A stretch of DNA of 64,000 nt from Psychrobacter urativorans (GTDB taxonomy: Bacteria > Pseudomonadota > Gammaproteobacteria > Pseudomonadales > Moraxellaceae), in the NCBI RefSeq assembly GCF_904846695.1, contig NZ_CAJHBR010000003.1, positions 124,001 through 188,000 of the forward strand. The letters run 5' to 3'. Made by a program: the position numbers and the translations under genes. Under the pieces are notes generated by a model. That model was not told where the DNA came from and made no database searches. It worked only from the letters and a program-made list of their open reading frames with translations. Of the stretch, positions 1 through 8,801 are shown piece after piece. Within the stretch, counting starts at the first letter, position 1, and every line of letters starts with the position of its first letter.

Positions 1-502
1 GCTCTGCCTCGATACCTAAGCCCGCCATACGTCTAGTCAGTAATTGACGTAACTCCAATAAACCTAAAGGCGTGGCATACTCGCTCATTACCTTAGCATC
101 AGCTCGCGCTACAGTCTTTAATCCACGACGCATACCTTGCTCATATAACCAGTCCGGCGGTAACCAACCACAGCCTGGCTTTAAGATATCGTCAGCAGGT
201 TCAAGCGCCTGCCGTGATATCCATAATGGATCTACCGCCCGATCAAGATTAGGTCCGATATCCGCTAGCGACAAGGGCGCTATAGAGTCAGCGACATAAA
301 AACCAGCGCCAGGACGCGAGTATATTATCCCTTGCGTTTGCAGACGCTCATAAGCTTCTACTACTGTCGAAGCTGAGAAGCCATTAGTCTTAGCAGCGGC
401 ACGCACAGAGGGCAGGCGTGTACCCGGCATATAGATCACTGTGGCTATTTTTTCTTTGACTTCAGCCATCACGATTTCGATTCTTGTTAACTCAGCTTTC
501 AT
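1..502 (-). CDS. MocR-type GntR/aminotransferase regulator, N-terminal part (cut by window edge)
   Basis: Read on the minus strand from the ATG at 502, an open frame runs off the window edge after about 167 codons. The first ~75 residues form a GntR winged helix with the typical SVRAAA and GFSASTVVEAYERL segments. The sequence after the linker (GCGWLPPDWLYEQGMRRGLK, then ATPLGLLELRQLL) matches the start of the aminotransferase fold I domain of MocR/PdxR regulators. Such proteins bind PLP or amino-acid derivatives and usually control a divergent neighbour, here the EamA transporter starting about 250 bases away. A GATGAG stretch upstream is a possible ribosome site. The PLP lysine lies outside the window, so the ligand cannot be guessed. 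Confidence 0.85.
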   Translation of the reverse strand, partial: MKAELTRIEIVMAEVKEKIATVIYMPGTRLPSVRAAAKTNGFSASTVVEAYERLQTQGIIYSRPGAGFYVADSIAPLSLADIGPNLDRAVDPLWISRQALEPADDILKPGCGWLPPDWLYEQGMRRGLKTVARADAKVMSEYATPLGLLELRQLLTRRMAGLGIEAE

Positions 503-750
503 ATTTTACTCATCTTAATAGCCGCTACCTTTTAGCTTATAAGCTTGTCATCAGCTTTGTTGCCTGTCGTAGACTGGTGCTAAAAATAATATAAAAATCA
601 GCTTTAAAACCGCCCTGTATGGGTTAAACATACCAAACAGTTCTGCTTAATTGTACTGGATTGTATATAGATAACCTACCCCGCTTTTGTTTTAATCATC
701 CTCTTAGACTCAAGCTCAAACCCAAAATCAAATACAGGATGATATTTATA

Positions 751-1614
751 ATGAAAAACAGCGCTCAAGGCTGGCTTAGTGGCTTTATTGGGGTAGTTAT
801 TTTTGCCGGCTCCCTACCAGCAACCCGTTTAGCGGTCATGGGACTCGACCCTGTATTTCTTACGAGCGCCAGAGCCGCTATTGCCGCCTTACTCGGTGGC
901 GCATTCTTGCTACTACTCAAACAGCCTATGCCTACTAAAGCTGATCTCCCTAGCTTAGCTATCGTTACTTTTGGCGTAGTCATCGGCTTCCCCTTACTCA
1001 GCGCCTTAGCATTGCAGTACGTTACCTCAGCACACGCTATCGTATTCTTAGGAGTTTTGCCGCTGTTTACAGCTATATTTGCAGTTTGGCGTGGCGGTGA
1101 ACGTCCCCCATTATTATTTTGGCTATTTGCATTGTTAGGTAGCTCATTTATAGCAGGGTATGCGGCAATAAGCAGTGCTCATAGCTCGTTGTTAGGAGGC
1201 TTACTGATGCTAGGCGCTGTGATAGTCTGCGGCTTAGGTTATGCTGAAGGCGCACGTCTATCTAGAACACTTGGTGGCTGGCAAGTGATTAGCTGGGCCT
1301 TGGTTTTATCGTTACCTATTATGCTCCCTATTATCTGCTTAACTTGGCCTGACTCTTTAGCAGAAGTCAGCGTTACTGCTTGGGTTGGCCTAATGTATGT
1401 TTCGATATTTAGTATGTTTATCGGCTTTGTTTTTTGGTATCGAGGCTTAGCCTTGGGCGGTATTGCGGCGGTCGGTCAACTACAGCTGTTACAACCTTTT
1501 ATGGGGCTAATGCTCGCCGCATTACTCCTACATGAGACCGTCAATACAGGTATGCTGATAAGTACTTTAGGCGCTATCGTTTGTGTGATTGGCGCAAAGC
1601 GATATGCGGTATAA
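751..1614 (+). CDS. EamA/DMT-family transporter
   Basis: A 287-residue hydrophobic protein with about ten membrane segments, the size and layout of EamA (drug/metabolite transporter) exporters made of two five-helix repeats. Early GVVIFAGSLPATRLAVMGLD and late GGIAAVGQLQLLQPF segments are typical of the family. The open frame begins earlier, at a TTG at 661, but the extra 30 residues are polar and unlike the family. The ATG at 751 has AGGA about 12 bases upstream and starts just before the first membrane helix, so I use it; an ATG at 739 is an alternative. It is divergent from a MocR-type regulator, an arrangement in which the regulator commonly controls the transporter. The substrate is unknown. 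Confidence 0.88.
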   Translation: MKNSAQGWLSGFIGVVIFAGSLPATRLAVMGLDPVFLTSARAAIAALLGGAFLLLLKQPMPTKADLPSLAIVTFGVVIGFPLLSALALQYVTSAHAIVFLGVLPLFTAIFAVWRGGERPPLLFWLFALLGSSFIAGYAAISSAHSSLLGGLLMLGAVIVCGLGYAEGARLSRTLGGWQVISWALVLSLPIMLPIICLTWPDSLAEVSVTAWVGLMYVSIFSMFIGFVFWYRGLALGGIAAVGQLQLLQPFMGLMLAALLLHETVNTGMLISTLGAIVCVIGAKRYAV

Positions 1615-1634
1615 AGTTATGATTAACATAGCTT

Positions 1635-2270
1635 TTAACTCACGCTAGCAACTAACGCTGCCATCTCATCCGCCCTTAAAGTTTTAAGCTGTTTAAGAGC
1701 TAGAACCACACCAGCTTGATTTTCAGTAGTTTTATTCTGACTCAGCTTAAACTGCGCTTGAACATTGGTGATATCAACACGAATACCAACGATGGCGCGG
1801 CACATAGCTTGAATGTACTCTACGGGTGCATCATTAAGCGACCATGGCTTCGGTTGATTGGCTTCAAAATCAGCGGTTTGTTTTGATAATATCTCAATAA
1901 GCGCCTCTGGTTCAGTTAATACGCTGACATTACCGGTAATATGTACGCTGTGATAATTCCACGTCGGTACTTCTTTGTGGGTCGCCGCTTTACTCGGGTA
2001 CCAGCTTGGACTAATGTAATGGCCCGCACCTTGAAAGACAACCAACCACGGCGCGCTAAGATTAGCAATATCATTTAGCGCATTTACCTTAGCAATATGA
2101 CCATATAAACAACCAAACTCACTGCCATCATCTTGCCAATACATCGGAATATGACATGCCTCTAACCCTATAGCTGTTTGCGCAATAATGGTCGCTTGCG
2201 GATGAGTTTTGATAAAAGCAGTTATTGTAACGAGGTTTTCTTCCTTAAAAGCTCTAGGGGTAAACATCAT
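1635..2270 (-). CDS. PaiB-type FMN-binding protein
   Basis: 211 residues matching the FMN_bind_2/PaiB family (split-barrel flavin-binding proteins, first described as negative regulators of sporulation and protease genes in Bacillus). Family signatures seen are the N-terminal FTPRAFKEEN, the central GHYISPSWYPSK and VPTWNYHSVHITG segments, and FKLSQNK near the C-terminus. Two ATG codons lie in tandem at the start; a GGAG sits five bases before the second (2267), so translation may begin there. The gene converges on the EamA gene with about 20 bases between stops and is divergent from a MocR-type regulator, which probably regulates it. Whether it binds DNA or acts as a flavin-dependent enzyme cannot be told. 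Confidence 0.85.
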   Translation of the reverse strand: MMFTPRAFKEENLVTITAFIKTHPQATIIAQTAIGLEACHIPMYWQDDGSEFGCLYGHIAKVNALNDIANLSAPWLVVFQGAGHYISPSWYPSKAATHKEVPTWNYHSVHITGNVSVLTEPEALIEILSKQTADFEANQPKPWSLNDAPVEYIQAMCRAIVGIRVDITNVQAQFKLSQNKTTENQAGVVLALKQLKTLRADEMAALVASVS

Positions 2271-2372
2271 GGCTCCAAGTCATTGTGTTATATACGGAGT
2301 AATAATACGACTTCACTACATAACCGTACCGATGCATTTTTTAAAATTCTCAGCAAAGTGTATAGTTGCATA

Positions 2373-2391
2373 GCCCTTAACAATTATGGGC
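2373..2391. promoter_or_regulatory. Inverted repeat in the PaiB/MocR divergent promoter region
   Basis: GCCC at 2373-2376 and GGGC at 2388-2391 form an inverted repeat 34-52 bases before the start of the MocR-type gene. It sits next to a TAATAT-like -10 element at about 2393-2398. Placement suggests an operator for the divergent pair, but MocR proteins often use direct repeats, so this is only a candidate. Confidence 0.25.
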
Positions 2392-2424
2392 ATAATATGT
2401 GAACTCTAATAAGCCGGCCACGTT

Positions 2425-3831
2425 ATGAATGATACTTACACTCTCAATCCTAATATTAGTAAAACAGCAGCGGTAGTCGAGTGGATTCAACAACGTATCG
2501 ATAGGCAGATTTATCAGCCTTATCAACGCGTGCCCTCGGTGCGTAAGTTAACAACAATGTTGGATGTTTCGAGCTTTACAGTGACCCAAGCTTATGAGCA
2601 ATTAGTCGCGACCAATGTACTAGTAGCAAAACCAAATTCAGGTTATTACGTTTTACCTCAAATTACTCAACATAGAAATATAGAGGTTTTGGTTAAAGAG
2701 CCTATGGTTGATACCAACTGGCTTGTACAGCAGATGTTTAATGACATTCCCGATTATCGCGCCCCAGGGTCAGGTGAGTTGCCCGTTGAGTGGGTTAAGA
2801 ACGATAGGATGCAGTGGGCAGTTAGACAGGTCAACCAAGATATTGACAGCTTTATTTATAACTATGGTGAGACGCAAGGCTATTTACCTTTACGTGAGCA
2901 ATTGACTCAGTATTTAGATTTGCTAGGTATTCATACTAGCGTTGATAATATTGTTACCACAACGGGCGTGTCACAGGCTATCTTAACCGTTACCCAACTG
3001 CTTTTAGAAGCAGGAGATACGGTTGTAGTAGATAGTCCAGGCTGGTATTGGACATCCAGCACTTTGCAACAACAAGGCTATCAGGTTGTATCGGTTGCCC
3101 GCGATCATCAAGGTCCGAACATTGAACAAATGAAACAGGTTTTGGAACAATATCGTCCCAAGTTATATATCACTAACAGCGTACTACACAATCCAACGTC
3201 TTATAATTTGCATCCTGCCCGCGCCCATCAAGTCTTAAACTTAATGCATGAATACGATACTTATATATTTGAAGATGACTTATATGCCGCCTTTTTAGCT
3301 GATGATAAGCCGCTTCGATACGCCAATATAGACCAGTTTGAACGGGTGTTTTATGCTACTGGTTTTTCAAAGTCGATGGCATCAGGCTGGCGTATAGGCA
3401 TGTTAGTGAGTCCTGATAATTTTATCAATCAAGTGCTCAAGCTTAAGACCCTTAGTAATATGACCTCACCAGAGTTTGGTGAGCGTGTGATTCATAAACT
3501 ATGGACGCAAGGAGAATATCGGCGTCAGTTAAGAAAAGTTCAGCAAAAACTTTACCTCGCTCATCAACATATGCGTGAAGCACTGTCAATAATAGGTCTA
3601 TCTTACCCTGAACATACCCATCCTGGTATTTTCGTTTGGCTTGACACTGGAGCGGATTCTGGAAAGCTTGCAATGGACGCTTATAAGGATGGTTGGCTAG
3701 TCGCGCCTGGTCAGCTATTCAATCCAAGAGCGCAGGCATCAACGTATATGCGGTTGAACGTGGCAACGACTAGTGATGAGTTCTTAGAATGGCTAGGTAA
3801 TTATTTAATAGTAAATTCTACTCATATTTAA
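2425..3831 (+). CDS. MocR-type GntR/aminotransferase transcriptional regulator
   Basis: 468 residues. Residues ~10-78 are a GntR winged helix (RVPSVRKLTTMLDVSS, FTVTQAYEQL). Residues ~105-465 are an aminotransferase class I/II fold. The PLP lysine is seen as K316 in TGFSKSMASGWRIG, with NPTSYN and FEDDLYAAF as cofactor-site segments. MocR regulators use this domain as a sensor of PLP-bound ligands, not usually as an enzyme. It is divergent from the PaiB-type gene with about 150 bases between starts. No good Shine-Dalgarno is visible before the ATG, and a -10-like TAATAT lies only ~27 bases upstream, so the mRNA may have a very short leader. Confidence 0.88.
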   Translation: MNDTYTLNPNISKTAAVVEWIQQRIDRQIYQPYQRVPSVRKLTTMLDVSSFTVTQAYEQLVATNVLVAKPNSGYYVLPQITQHRNIEVLVKEPMVDTNWLVQQMFNDIPDYRAPGSGELPVEWVKNDRMQWAVRQVNQDIDSFIYNYGETQGYLPLREQLTQYLDLLGIHTSVDNIVTTTGVSQAILTVTQLLLEAGDTVVVDSPGWYWTSSTLQQQGYQVVSVARDHQGPNIEQMKQVLEQYRPKLYITNSVLHNPTSYNLHPARAHQVLNLMHEYDTYIFEDDLYAAFLADDKPLRYANIDQFERVFYATGFSKSMASGWRIGMLVSPDNFINQVLKLKTLSNMTSPEFGERVIHKLWTQGEYRRQLRKVQQKLYLAHQHMREALSIIGLSYPEHTHPGIFVWLDTGADSGKLAMDAYKDGWLVAPGQLFNPRAQASTYMRLNVATTSDEFLEWLGNYLIVNSTHI

Positions 3832-3890
3832 TTAACCAATCTCAAACAGTAAACATATTAATGTACATGACACAAGTTTTCCACACCCAT

Positions 3891-3924
3891 AAAAAAACCA
3901 GCCCCCTAAGTGACTGGTTTTTCT
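3891..3924. terminator. Bidirectional intrinsic terminator
   Basis: Stem AAAACCAG / CTGGTTTT around a 12-base loop, with A-run and T-run on the two sides. It follows tmRNA (minus strand) and also the MocR-type gene (plus strand). Confidence 0.8.
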
Positions 3925-3933
3925 ATTAATATT

Positions 3934-4292
3934 TGGTGGAGATGGCGGGAGTTGAACCCGCGTCCGCCAGCATTACGCTCATGAATCTACATGTTTAGTT
4001 TCTGTCTTTAATTTTAGTCTGCACCGATCCGACAGTCAGGATGGATTAGCCGAGTCTCTACTTTTGAACCCAAAGGATTGAGACAATCCCTTGTGGCGAT
4101 CCTACATGCGGACGCTTCAACTTAGTTGACCAACTGTAGGTGATCAGCAACCAAGTAAACAGGGTTTAAGCTGCTAGAGCGTAATTTTCGTCGTTTGCGA
4201 CTATAACAATATATGTTGGATTAACGAGAGGACATATACTCTCGACATGCATCATTGAGTTTCATCACCAGCGTCGAAGCCAGAACATCCCC
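3934..4292 (-). ncRNA. ssrA: tmRNA (transfer-messenger RNA)
   Basis: The minus strand begins GGGGATGTTCTGGCTTCGAC and ends with a T-arm-like GGTTCAACTCCCGCC, an acceptor stem and encoded CCA at 3936-3934, about 359 nt in all, normal for one-piece tmRNA. The tag reading frame lies at 4198-4166 and reads ANDENYALAA followed by TAA, using GCA as resume codon. tmRNA with SmpB releases stalled ribosomes and tags the nascent chain for proteolysis, which links it to the ClpA gene at the far end of the window. Confidence 0.97.
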
Positions 4293-4305
4293 AATAGAAG
4301 AGCGT

Positions 4306-4335
4306 ATTATATAGTAAGTCACTATCCTATTTCAA
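4306..4335 (-). promoter_or_regulatory. Sigma-70 promoter of ssrA
   Basis: On the minus strand, TTGAAA (4335-4330) and a perfect TATAAT (4311-4306) are separated by 18 bases. Predicted start of transcription is about 7 bases before the mature tmRNA 5' end, fitting removal of a short leader by RNase P. Confidence 0.75.
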
Positions 4336-4486
4336 TCGATAACTGACAATATTACATCACGTTACATCTACTGCTGTTTAGACTTGCTTGCCAAGCTGAC
4401 TTGATAGCGTTGACTAACCTAGCAGACTAATAGCTTTATTGGTTATAACTTACTTTATAGTATTAGCTCACTGTATGTAGCTTACT

Positions 4487-5158
4487 CTATAAAAGTATCT
4501 TATTTAACCAAACACCAATGCCCTGAATCTGTGGCATGCATACTTGATGGGCCATAGGATAAGTACGGTAGTCGACATTATAGCCTTTAGCGGCTAAGGT
4601 TTTGGAGGCCTGCTCACCTAGCGATACTGGCACTACTGGATCATGAGTACCATGCTCGATCAATATCGGCAGCTCTTTATTGGCTGCACTGTAATCAATA
4701 GTATCATTGGTGGCCAAATAAGTAGATAAGCACAACAAGCCAGCCAAAGGCTTAGGATAGCTCAGCGCTAAATGATAAGCTACTGCCCCACCTTGCGAAA
4801 ACCCAGCAATAACGATATTTTCAGCAGATATCCCACGCTCTATCTCACGGCTAATGAGATCTTGAATATACTGAGTCGACTGCTCGATTTGTGCCACATC
4901 TACTTTGCGATCCAAACTCATCTCAAATATATCGTACCATGACGGCATGATCATGCCACCGTTGATAGTAACAGGACGCTTAGGAGCATGCGGAAATACA
5001 AAGCGCACAGCCATGTCATCGTTCAAGCCCAATTGCGGTACTACCGGCTCAAAGTCATGGCCACTAGCACCCAAACCATGTAACCAAATAACAGCGCAAT
5101 CTATCTGCTTTTGGGCGGGATTGTGCTCAACTATGACACACTCTAAATAGTTACTCAT
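4487..5158 (-). CDS. Carboxylesterase / phospholipase-type alpha/beta hydrolase
   Basis: 223 residues of the carboxylesterase/lysophospholipase (acyl-protein thioesterase-like) family. Seen: oxyanion segment WLHGLGASGHDF (25-36), nucleophile motif GFSQGGA with S121, a catalytic aspartate in HGTHDPVVP (D173), and catalytic histidine in PMAHQV (H204). No signal peptide, so cytoplasmic. The ATG at 5158 is preceded by AAAGGA. It stands alone between tmRNA and the Cre-type two-component genes. Family members hydrolyse short-chain esters or lysophospholipids; the natural substrate is unknown. Confidence 0.88.
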   Translation of the reverse strand: MSNYLECVIVEHNPAQKQIDCAVIWLHGLGASGHDFEPVVPQLGLNDDMAVRFVFPHAPKRPVTINGGMIMPSWYDIFEMSLDRKVDVAQIEQSTQYIQDLISREIERGISAENIVIAGFSQGGAVAYHLALSYPKPLAGLLCLSTYLATNDTIDYSAANKELPILIEHGTHDPVVPVSLGEQASKTLAAKGYNVDYRTYPMAHQVCMPQIQGIGVWLNKILL

Positions 5159-5447
5159 AAAACATCCTTTAATTATATAAAATTATCCATCAATTTTTCA
5201 CAACTTTTGGTGGCTAAGCAAACAATACTGAACGGCTTTTATGCTACGATAATTTAAAGCGCTTAAAGCCACTAACAGCTCACTGCTAAAGCAATTAGCA
5301 ATTTATGGCCATTTAGCCATTAGCGTTTTATGATGCTTTATCCTCAGTTTTCAATGTCTATTGTTAAATGGCTTTTTTTAACTGACTGTTGTTGCCAGTA
5401 TATTTTAAATATCCATCCACTAACGTCTTAACGACTAAGTAGCGCTC

Positions 5448-6248
5448 ATGACTCATATTTTATTGGTAGAAGACGATCCAGCTATCGCTATGTCATTAAA
5501 AGTCACTTGCAAACGTGAAGGCTGGCAAATCACTTGGTTAGACAATGCTAGTAGCGTATTGCCCATGCTACATACTGCTGAGGCGCAAGATCTATCGGCA
5601 ATAATACTCGATGTTGGTCTACCAGATGGTGATGGCTTGAGCCTCTGTCAACAGATTCGCCACGCTCCTGATATTCACCAGTTAAAAGACACGCCTATCA
5701 TTTTCTTGACCGCTCGTAGTGATGAGGTCGATCGTATCTTGGGCTTAGAGATGGGCGGTGATGACTATTGTGCCAAGCCCTTTAGTCCCCGAGAGTTAGT
5801 AGCTCGACTCAAAGCTATTTGGCGTCGGGAGCAGCTACTTACCCAGCAGTCTGCCAAGCAACAGAATGCCTCTGTAAGCTCGCTCGATTATAACTCAAGT
5901 CAGACTGTTAATAGCAATACTACCACTGCAGCACAAGCGCTAACTTTTGAGTGCCTAGCAGGTATTTGGTACTATCAGCCGCTTAATTATTCGCTGACAT
6001 GGCAGCAACGAAAGCTGGAGCTTAGCAATACCGAACGTAAAATCTTATTGACCTTATTACAAGCACCCAATCAGGTCTTTAGTCGTGAACAACTCTTAAA
6101 TGCCGTTAGTGACTATCCCGACCACCGTTTGGCGCGGACTATTGATAGCCATATCAAGTCTATTCGCAAACAGCTGGCTACTATTCGCCCAGACATTGAT
6201 GTCATCCATACCCATCGCGGCTTGGGTTATGCGTTGTGCCCTGCGTAA
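5448..6248 (+). CDS. creB: Response regulator, CreB-like (OmpR/PhoB type)
   Basis: 266 residues: receiver domain (1-~120) with acidic pair E8-D9-D10, phosphorylation site D55 in ILDVGLPDGDG and the conserved lysine in CAKPF, then a PhoB-type winged helix at the C-terminus (LSNTERKILLTLLQ and RTIDSHIKSIRKQL). A 30-40 residue serine/threonine/asparagine-rich linker makes it longer than E. coli CreB (229). The assignment as CreB rests mainly on the partner kinase, which is clearly CreC-like. The stop codon overlaps the kinase start as TAATG, indicating coupled translation. CreBC in enterobacteria and pseudomonads governs metabolic and beta-lactam responses; its target gene creD is not nearby. 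Confidence 0.85.
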   Translation: MTHILLVEDDPAIAMSLKVTCKREGWQITWLDNASSVLPMLHTAEAQDLSAIILDVGLPDGDGLSLCQQIRHAPDIHQLKDTPIIFLTARSDEVDRILGLEMGGDDYCAKPFSPRELVARLKAIWRREQLLTQQSAKQQNASVSSLDYNSSQTVNSNTTTAAQALTFECLAGIWYYQPLNYSLTWQQRKLELSNTERKILLTLLQAPNQVFSREQLLNAVSDYPDHRLARTIDSHIKSIRKQLATIRPDIDVIHTHRGLGYALCPA

Positions 6249-8092
6249 TGGCTGACGATAATCAACACCCTCATAGCCCTACTAACTCGCAGTTGAACCA
6301 GAGCAACTGGTACGCCAAACTGCATCCGATAGGTAGTACCCAGCAGCAAGATGCGCCCCCTAAGCGCTTGCTCAACTTGAGCATATTTTTTCGGATTTGG
6401 CTGGCGGTAGCGCTAGTGCTTATCATCTGCGGTATCGTAGTATTTACTCAGCTGTTCGGTCACGTCAAACCTACCGCCCAACAAGTCATTGAAGATACTT
6501 TATTAGATACTAGTAAGCTGATGGCGGCCAATCTACGCCTGCCGTTGCAGTCCGGACAGCTCTATACTGACGTTTATCAAAGCCAGCTCGATAGTGCTTT
6601 TGCCAGCACGCCAGCGACAGCTAAAGCGCTGAACACTGATAGCAGCGTGGCTAACCAGGGCGCTAATTATCAGCAGCAACCTGCCTATCGACGAAAAAAA
6701 TTCAGTAGCTTTCGCATTTATGTCACTGATAGTGCTGGTAAAGTCATTTATGACTCCTTGCCCGCAGCTACTAATGCTGAAGGACAGGATTTTAGCCAAT
6801 GGAATGATGTGTATTTGACCTTGCGTGGACTATATGGCGCTAGAAGTACTTCTGATACTTATAGTGGACCTGATAGCTCCATTATGTATGTAGCGCAACC
6901 TATCAAAGATGCTACAGGCCAGATTATCGGGGTCGTAAGTGTCGGCAAGCCTGTCGCCAGCGTGCTGCCCTATTTGGACCATACTCGGCGACAGATGCTG
7001 ATTACTATGCTCATCATTAGCCTAGCGGCGCTGATCTTAGCCGGACTAGTCGCTTGGTGGCTAAAACAAAGTATCACTTTAGTCACTCAATATACTAGTG
7101 CCTTAGCAGAACAAACAAAAAAGCCTTATTTCTATCTAGGCCATGAGCTCAACAGTTTGACTGACACTATCGAGACCATGAAGCATCGACTAGAGAATCG
7201 AGCTTATGTCAGCGACTACGTGCATACCCTGACTCATGAGCTTAAGAGTCCGCTGACCGCCATCCGTGCCAGTAGCGAATTGCTAGAAGACGACTTGCTT
7301 GATGCTGAGGATAGGCAGTTATTGAATGAAACTATCGGTGAGCAGAGTATCAAGATGCAGCAGCTGATTGATCGGCTGTTATTATTGGCGAAAGTTGAGC
7401 AGCCCAGTTTTAGATTAAACCGTCAGCCTATAGCTTTACTACCGCTACTCAATAGCCTTATCAAAAACAGCAGTCCCAAGTTACAACAGCGGCGTTTAGC
7501 AGCCATTGAGCTGAAAATAAATCACCAGCAACTAGCAACTATTACTGAAAATAGCGCTGTACAAGCACAACTAACTGCCAAGACTACGGTTTATGCTGAC
7601 AGTTTTTGGCTACTACAAGCTCTGCAAAACGTGCTGGATAATGCGATTTACTTTGCGAATCATAAAGTTATTTTTGCTATCTATACTAACGCCGAACACA
7701 CTGTCACTATCACTATCTTCAATGACGGTAAGCTACTGCCAGACTACGCGCTGACTAAAGCTTTCGATCGTTACTTTAGCTTATCTCATCAAAGCATTGC
7801 TTATCCCAATACTAGCGATCTAAACCCTGATCAGCCAAACATTGCTCAGCCAAGTAATGCTCAGCCAAGTGATACTCAGCAAAACGATTACCTCCAGAGT
7901 ATGGCGCAGAACCAAGCTGTAGTGTCTAGCCCTATGCCCAAAAAAGGCACTGGACTGGGGCTAACCTTAGTCAAGCAAGTCATTGAGCATCATGGTGGTA
8001 CAGTAGCTATTAGCAATACGGCTGCCAACCCTATGCTCAATCAGCTCGCTGGCGTAACCTTTAGCATTACTTTGCCATTAGCTAACAACTAG
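6248..8092 (+). CDS. creC: Sensor histidine kinase, CreC-like
   Basis: About 614 residues from the ATG at 6248, which overlaps the creB stop by one base; a GTG at 6236 is also in frame. Order: ~40-residue polar N-terminus, membrane helix, periplasmic sensor, second helix, HAMP-like segment, then H-box HTLTHELKSPLTAIRAS (phosphoacceptor His ~330), N-box QNVLDNAIYFA and G-box KGTGLGLTLVKQV. The periplasmic block QDFSQWNDVYLTLRGLYGAR and the SSIMYVAQPI and IGVVSVGKP segments are diagnostic for CreC. Between N- and G-boxes there is a ~45-residue Gln/Pro/Ser/Asn-rich insert (NIAQPSNAQPSDTQQ) with near-repeats, absent from E. coli CreC. Confidence 0.88.
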   Translation: MADDNQHPHSPTNSQLNQSNWYAKLHPIGSTQQQDAPPKRLLNLSIFFRIWLAVALVLIICGIVVFTQLFGHVKPTAQQVIEDTLLDTSKLMAANLRLPLQSGQLYTDVYQSQLDSAFASTPATAKALNTDSSVANQGANYQQQPAYRRKKFSSFRIYVTDSAGKVIYDSLPAATNAEGQDFSQWNDVYLTLRGLYGARSTSDTYSGPDSSIMYVAQPIKDATGQIIGVVSVGKPVASVLPYLDHTRRQMLITMLIISLAALILAGLVAWWLKQSITLVTQYTSALAEQTKKPYFYLGHELNSLTDTIETMKHRLENRAYVSDYVHTLTHELKSPLTAIRASSELLEDDLLDAEDRQLLNETIGEQSIKMQQLIDRLLLLAKVEQPSFRLNRQPIALLPLLNSLIKNSSPKLQQRRLAAIELKINHQQLATITENSAVQAQLTAKTTVYADSFWLLQALQNVLDNAIYFANHKVIFAIYTNAEHTVTITIFNDGKLLPDYALTKAFDRYFSLSHQSIAYPNTSDLNPDQPNIAQPSNAQPSDTQQNDYLQSMAQNQAVVSSPMPKKGTGLGLTLVKQVIEHHGGTVAISNTAANPMLNQLAGVTFSITLPLANN

Positions 8093-8439
8093 AACTGAAA
8101 GCTAAAAAGCCAATCGAAATAGTAGAGGGTTATTTTCACTTTAAATGACTCTATTGCTATAGTCGATTCACTACAAAATATTAGCTTAACAAATGATGTG
8201 CTACTGCGATGAATTTTGTGCAGCCTCTAAGAACTCAGCACGTAAGGAGAATTTATACCATTAGCATACCTTAACGGCTGTCCTGTTTTTATTGAGGATT
8301 AACCATAGCAGTCCCCTAAGCTTAGCTACTAATCCATCAAATCTCCATAATGCTTACATCAGTTTTATATCTAGGTATCCTAAAATGGTGTTAACCAACT
8401 CATTATTAATAAAACACTTAACTATAGGCCAGTAAGCTC
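8093..8439. other. Non-coding gap after creC
   Basis: No open frame of note. A good Shine-Dalgarno-like TAAGGAG at about 8242 is not followed by a start codon in range. No clear terminator for creC was seen. Confidence 0.5.
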
Positions 8440-8640
8440 ATGAAAAACTCCTCTATCGCCAGTAAATTTACCAGTAATTGCTTAGGCTATAGTCGTCATG
8501 ACTGTATCCAAGCCTTATTAACTCAAGGTATAGACAGTGTCGACTTTGGTCACTGGTTGGCAATTCCTAGTGAAAAGCTATTACTAGTCTTCAGAAATCA
8601 GCACTGTATAGCTATTGATGGCTATCAAGCGCTCGCCTAA
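8440..8640 (+). CDS. Small uncharacterised protein (66 aa)
   Basis: A 66-codon frame starting at ATG, with codon choice like its neighbours. The product is mixed polar and hydrophobic (YSRHDCIQALLTQGID, HWLAIPSEKLLLVFRNQH), with two close cysteine/histidine clusters but no recognisable domain, signal peptide or membrane helix. It follows creBC after 347 bases and precedes a terminator shared with aroC. There is no strong Shine-Dalgarno. I do not recognise it; it is probably a lineage-specific small gene, but chance cannot be ruled out. Confidence 0.5.
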   Translation: MKNSSIASKFTSNCLGYSRHDCIQALLTQGIDSVDFGHWLAIPSEKLLLVFRNQHCIAIDGYQALA

Positions 8641-8689
8641 GCCCTTCAATCAGTGATAGCTTAAGCGCATTCACAATATCTAGCCGATA

Positions 8690-8730
8690 AAAAACCCTCT
8701 ACCTTGTAAGATCAAAGTAAAGGGTTGTTT
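8690..8730. terminator. Bidirectional intrinsic terminator
   Basis: AACCCT-c-TAC-c-TTG pairs with CAA-a-GTA-a-AGGGTT around a 6-base loop, flanked by A and T runs. It lies between the small 66-aa frame (plus) and aroC (minus). Confidence 0.6.
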
Positions 8731-8801
8731 AAGGATAACTAGCTTCAATAGCGGTTTGACTAGCGCCTAATGCTAACGCCCAATTAACAAGCAATAAAGT
8801 C

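Noticed and set aside
72..299. 75-codon plus-strand frame at the left edge
   Set aside because: It lies opposite the MocR-type gene, whose protein is clearly recognisable; it is a shadow frame.
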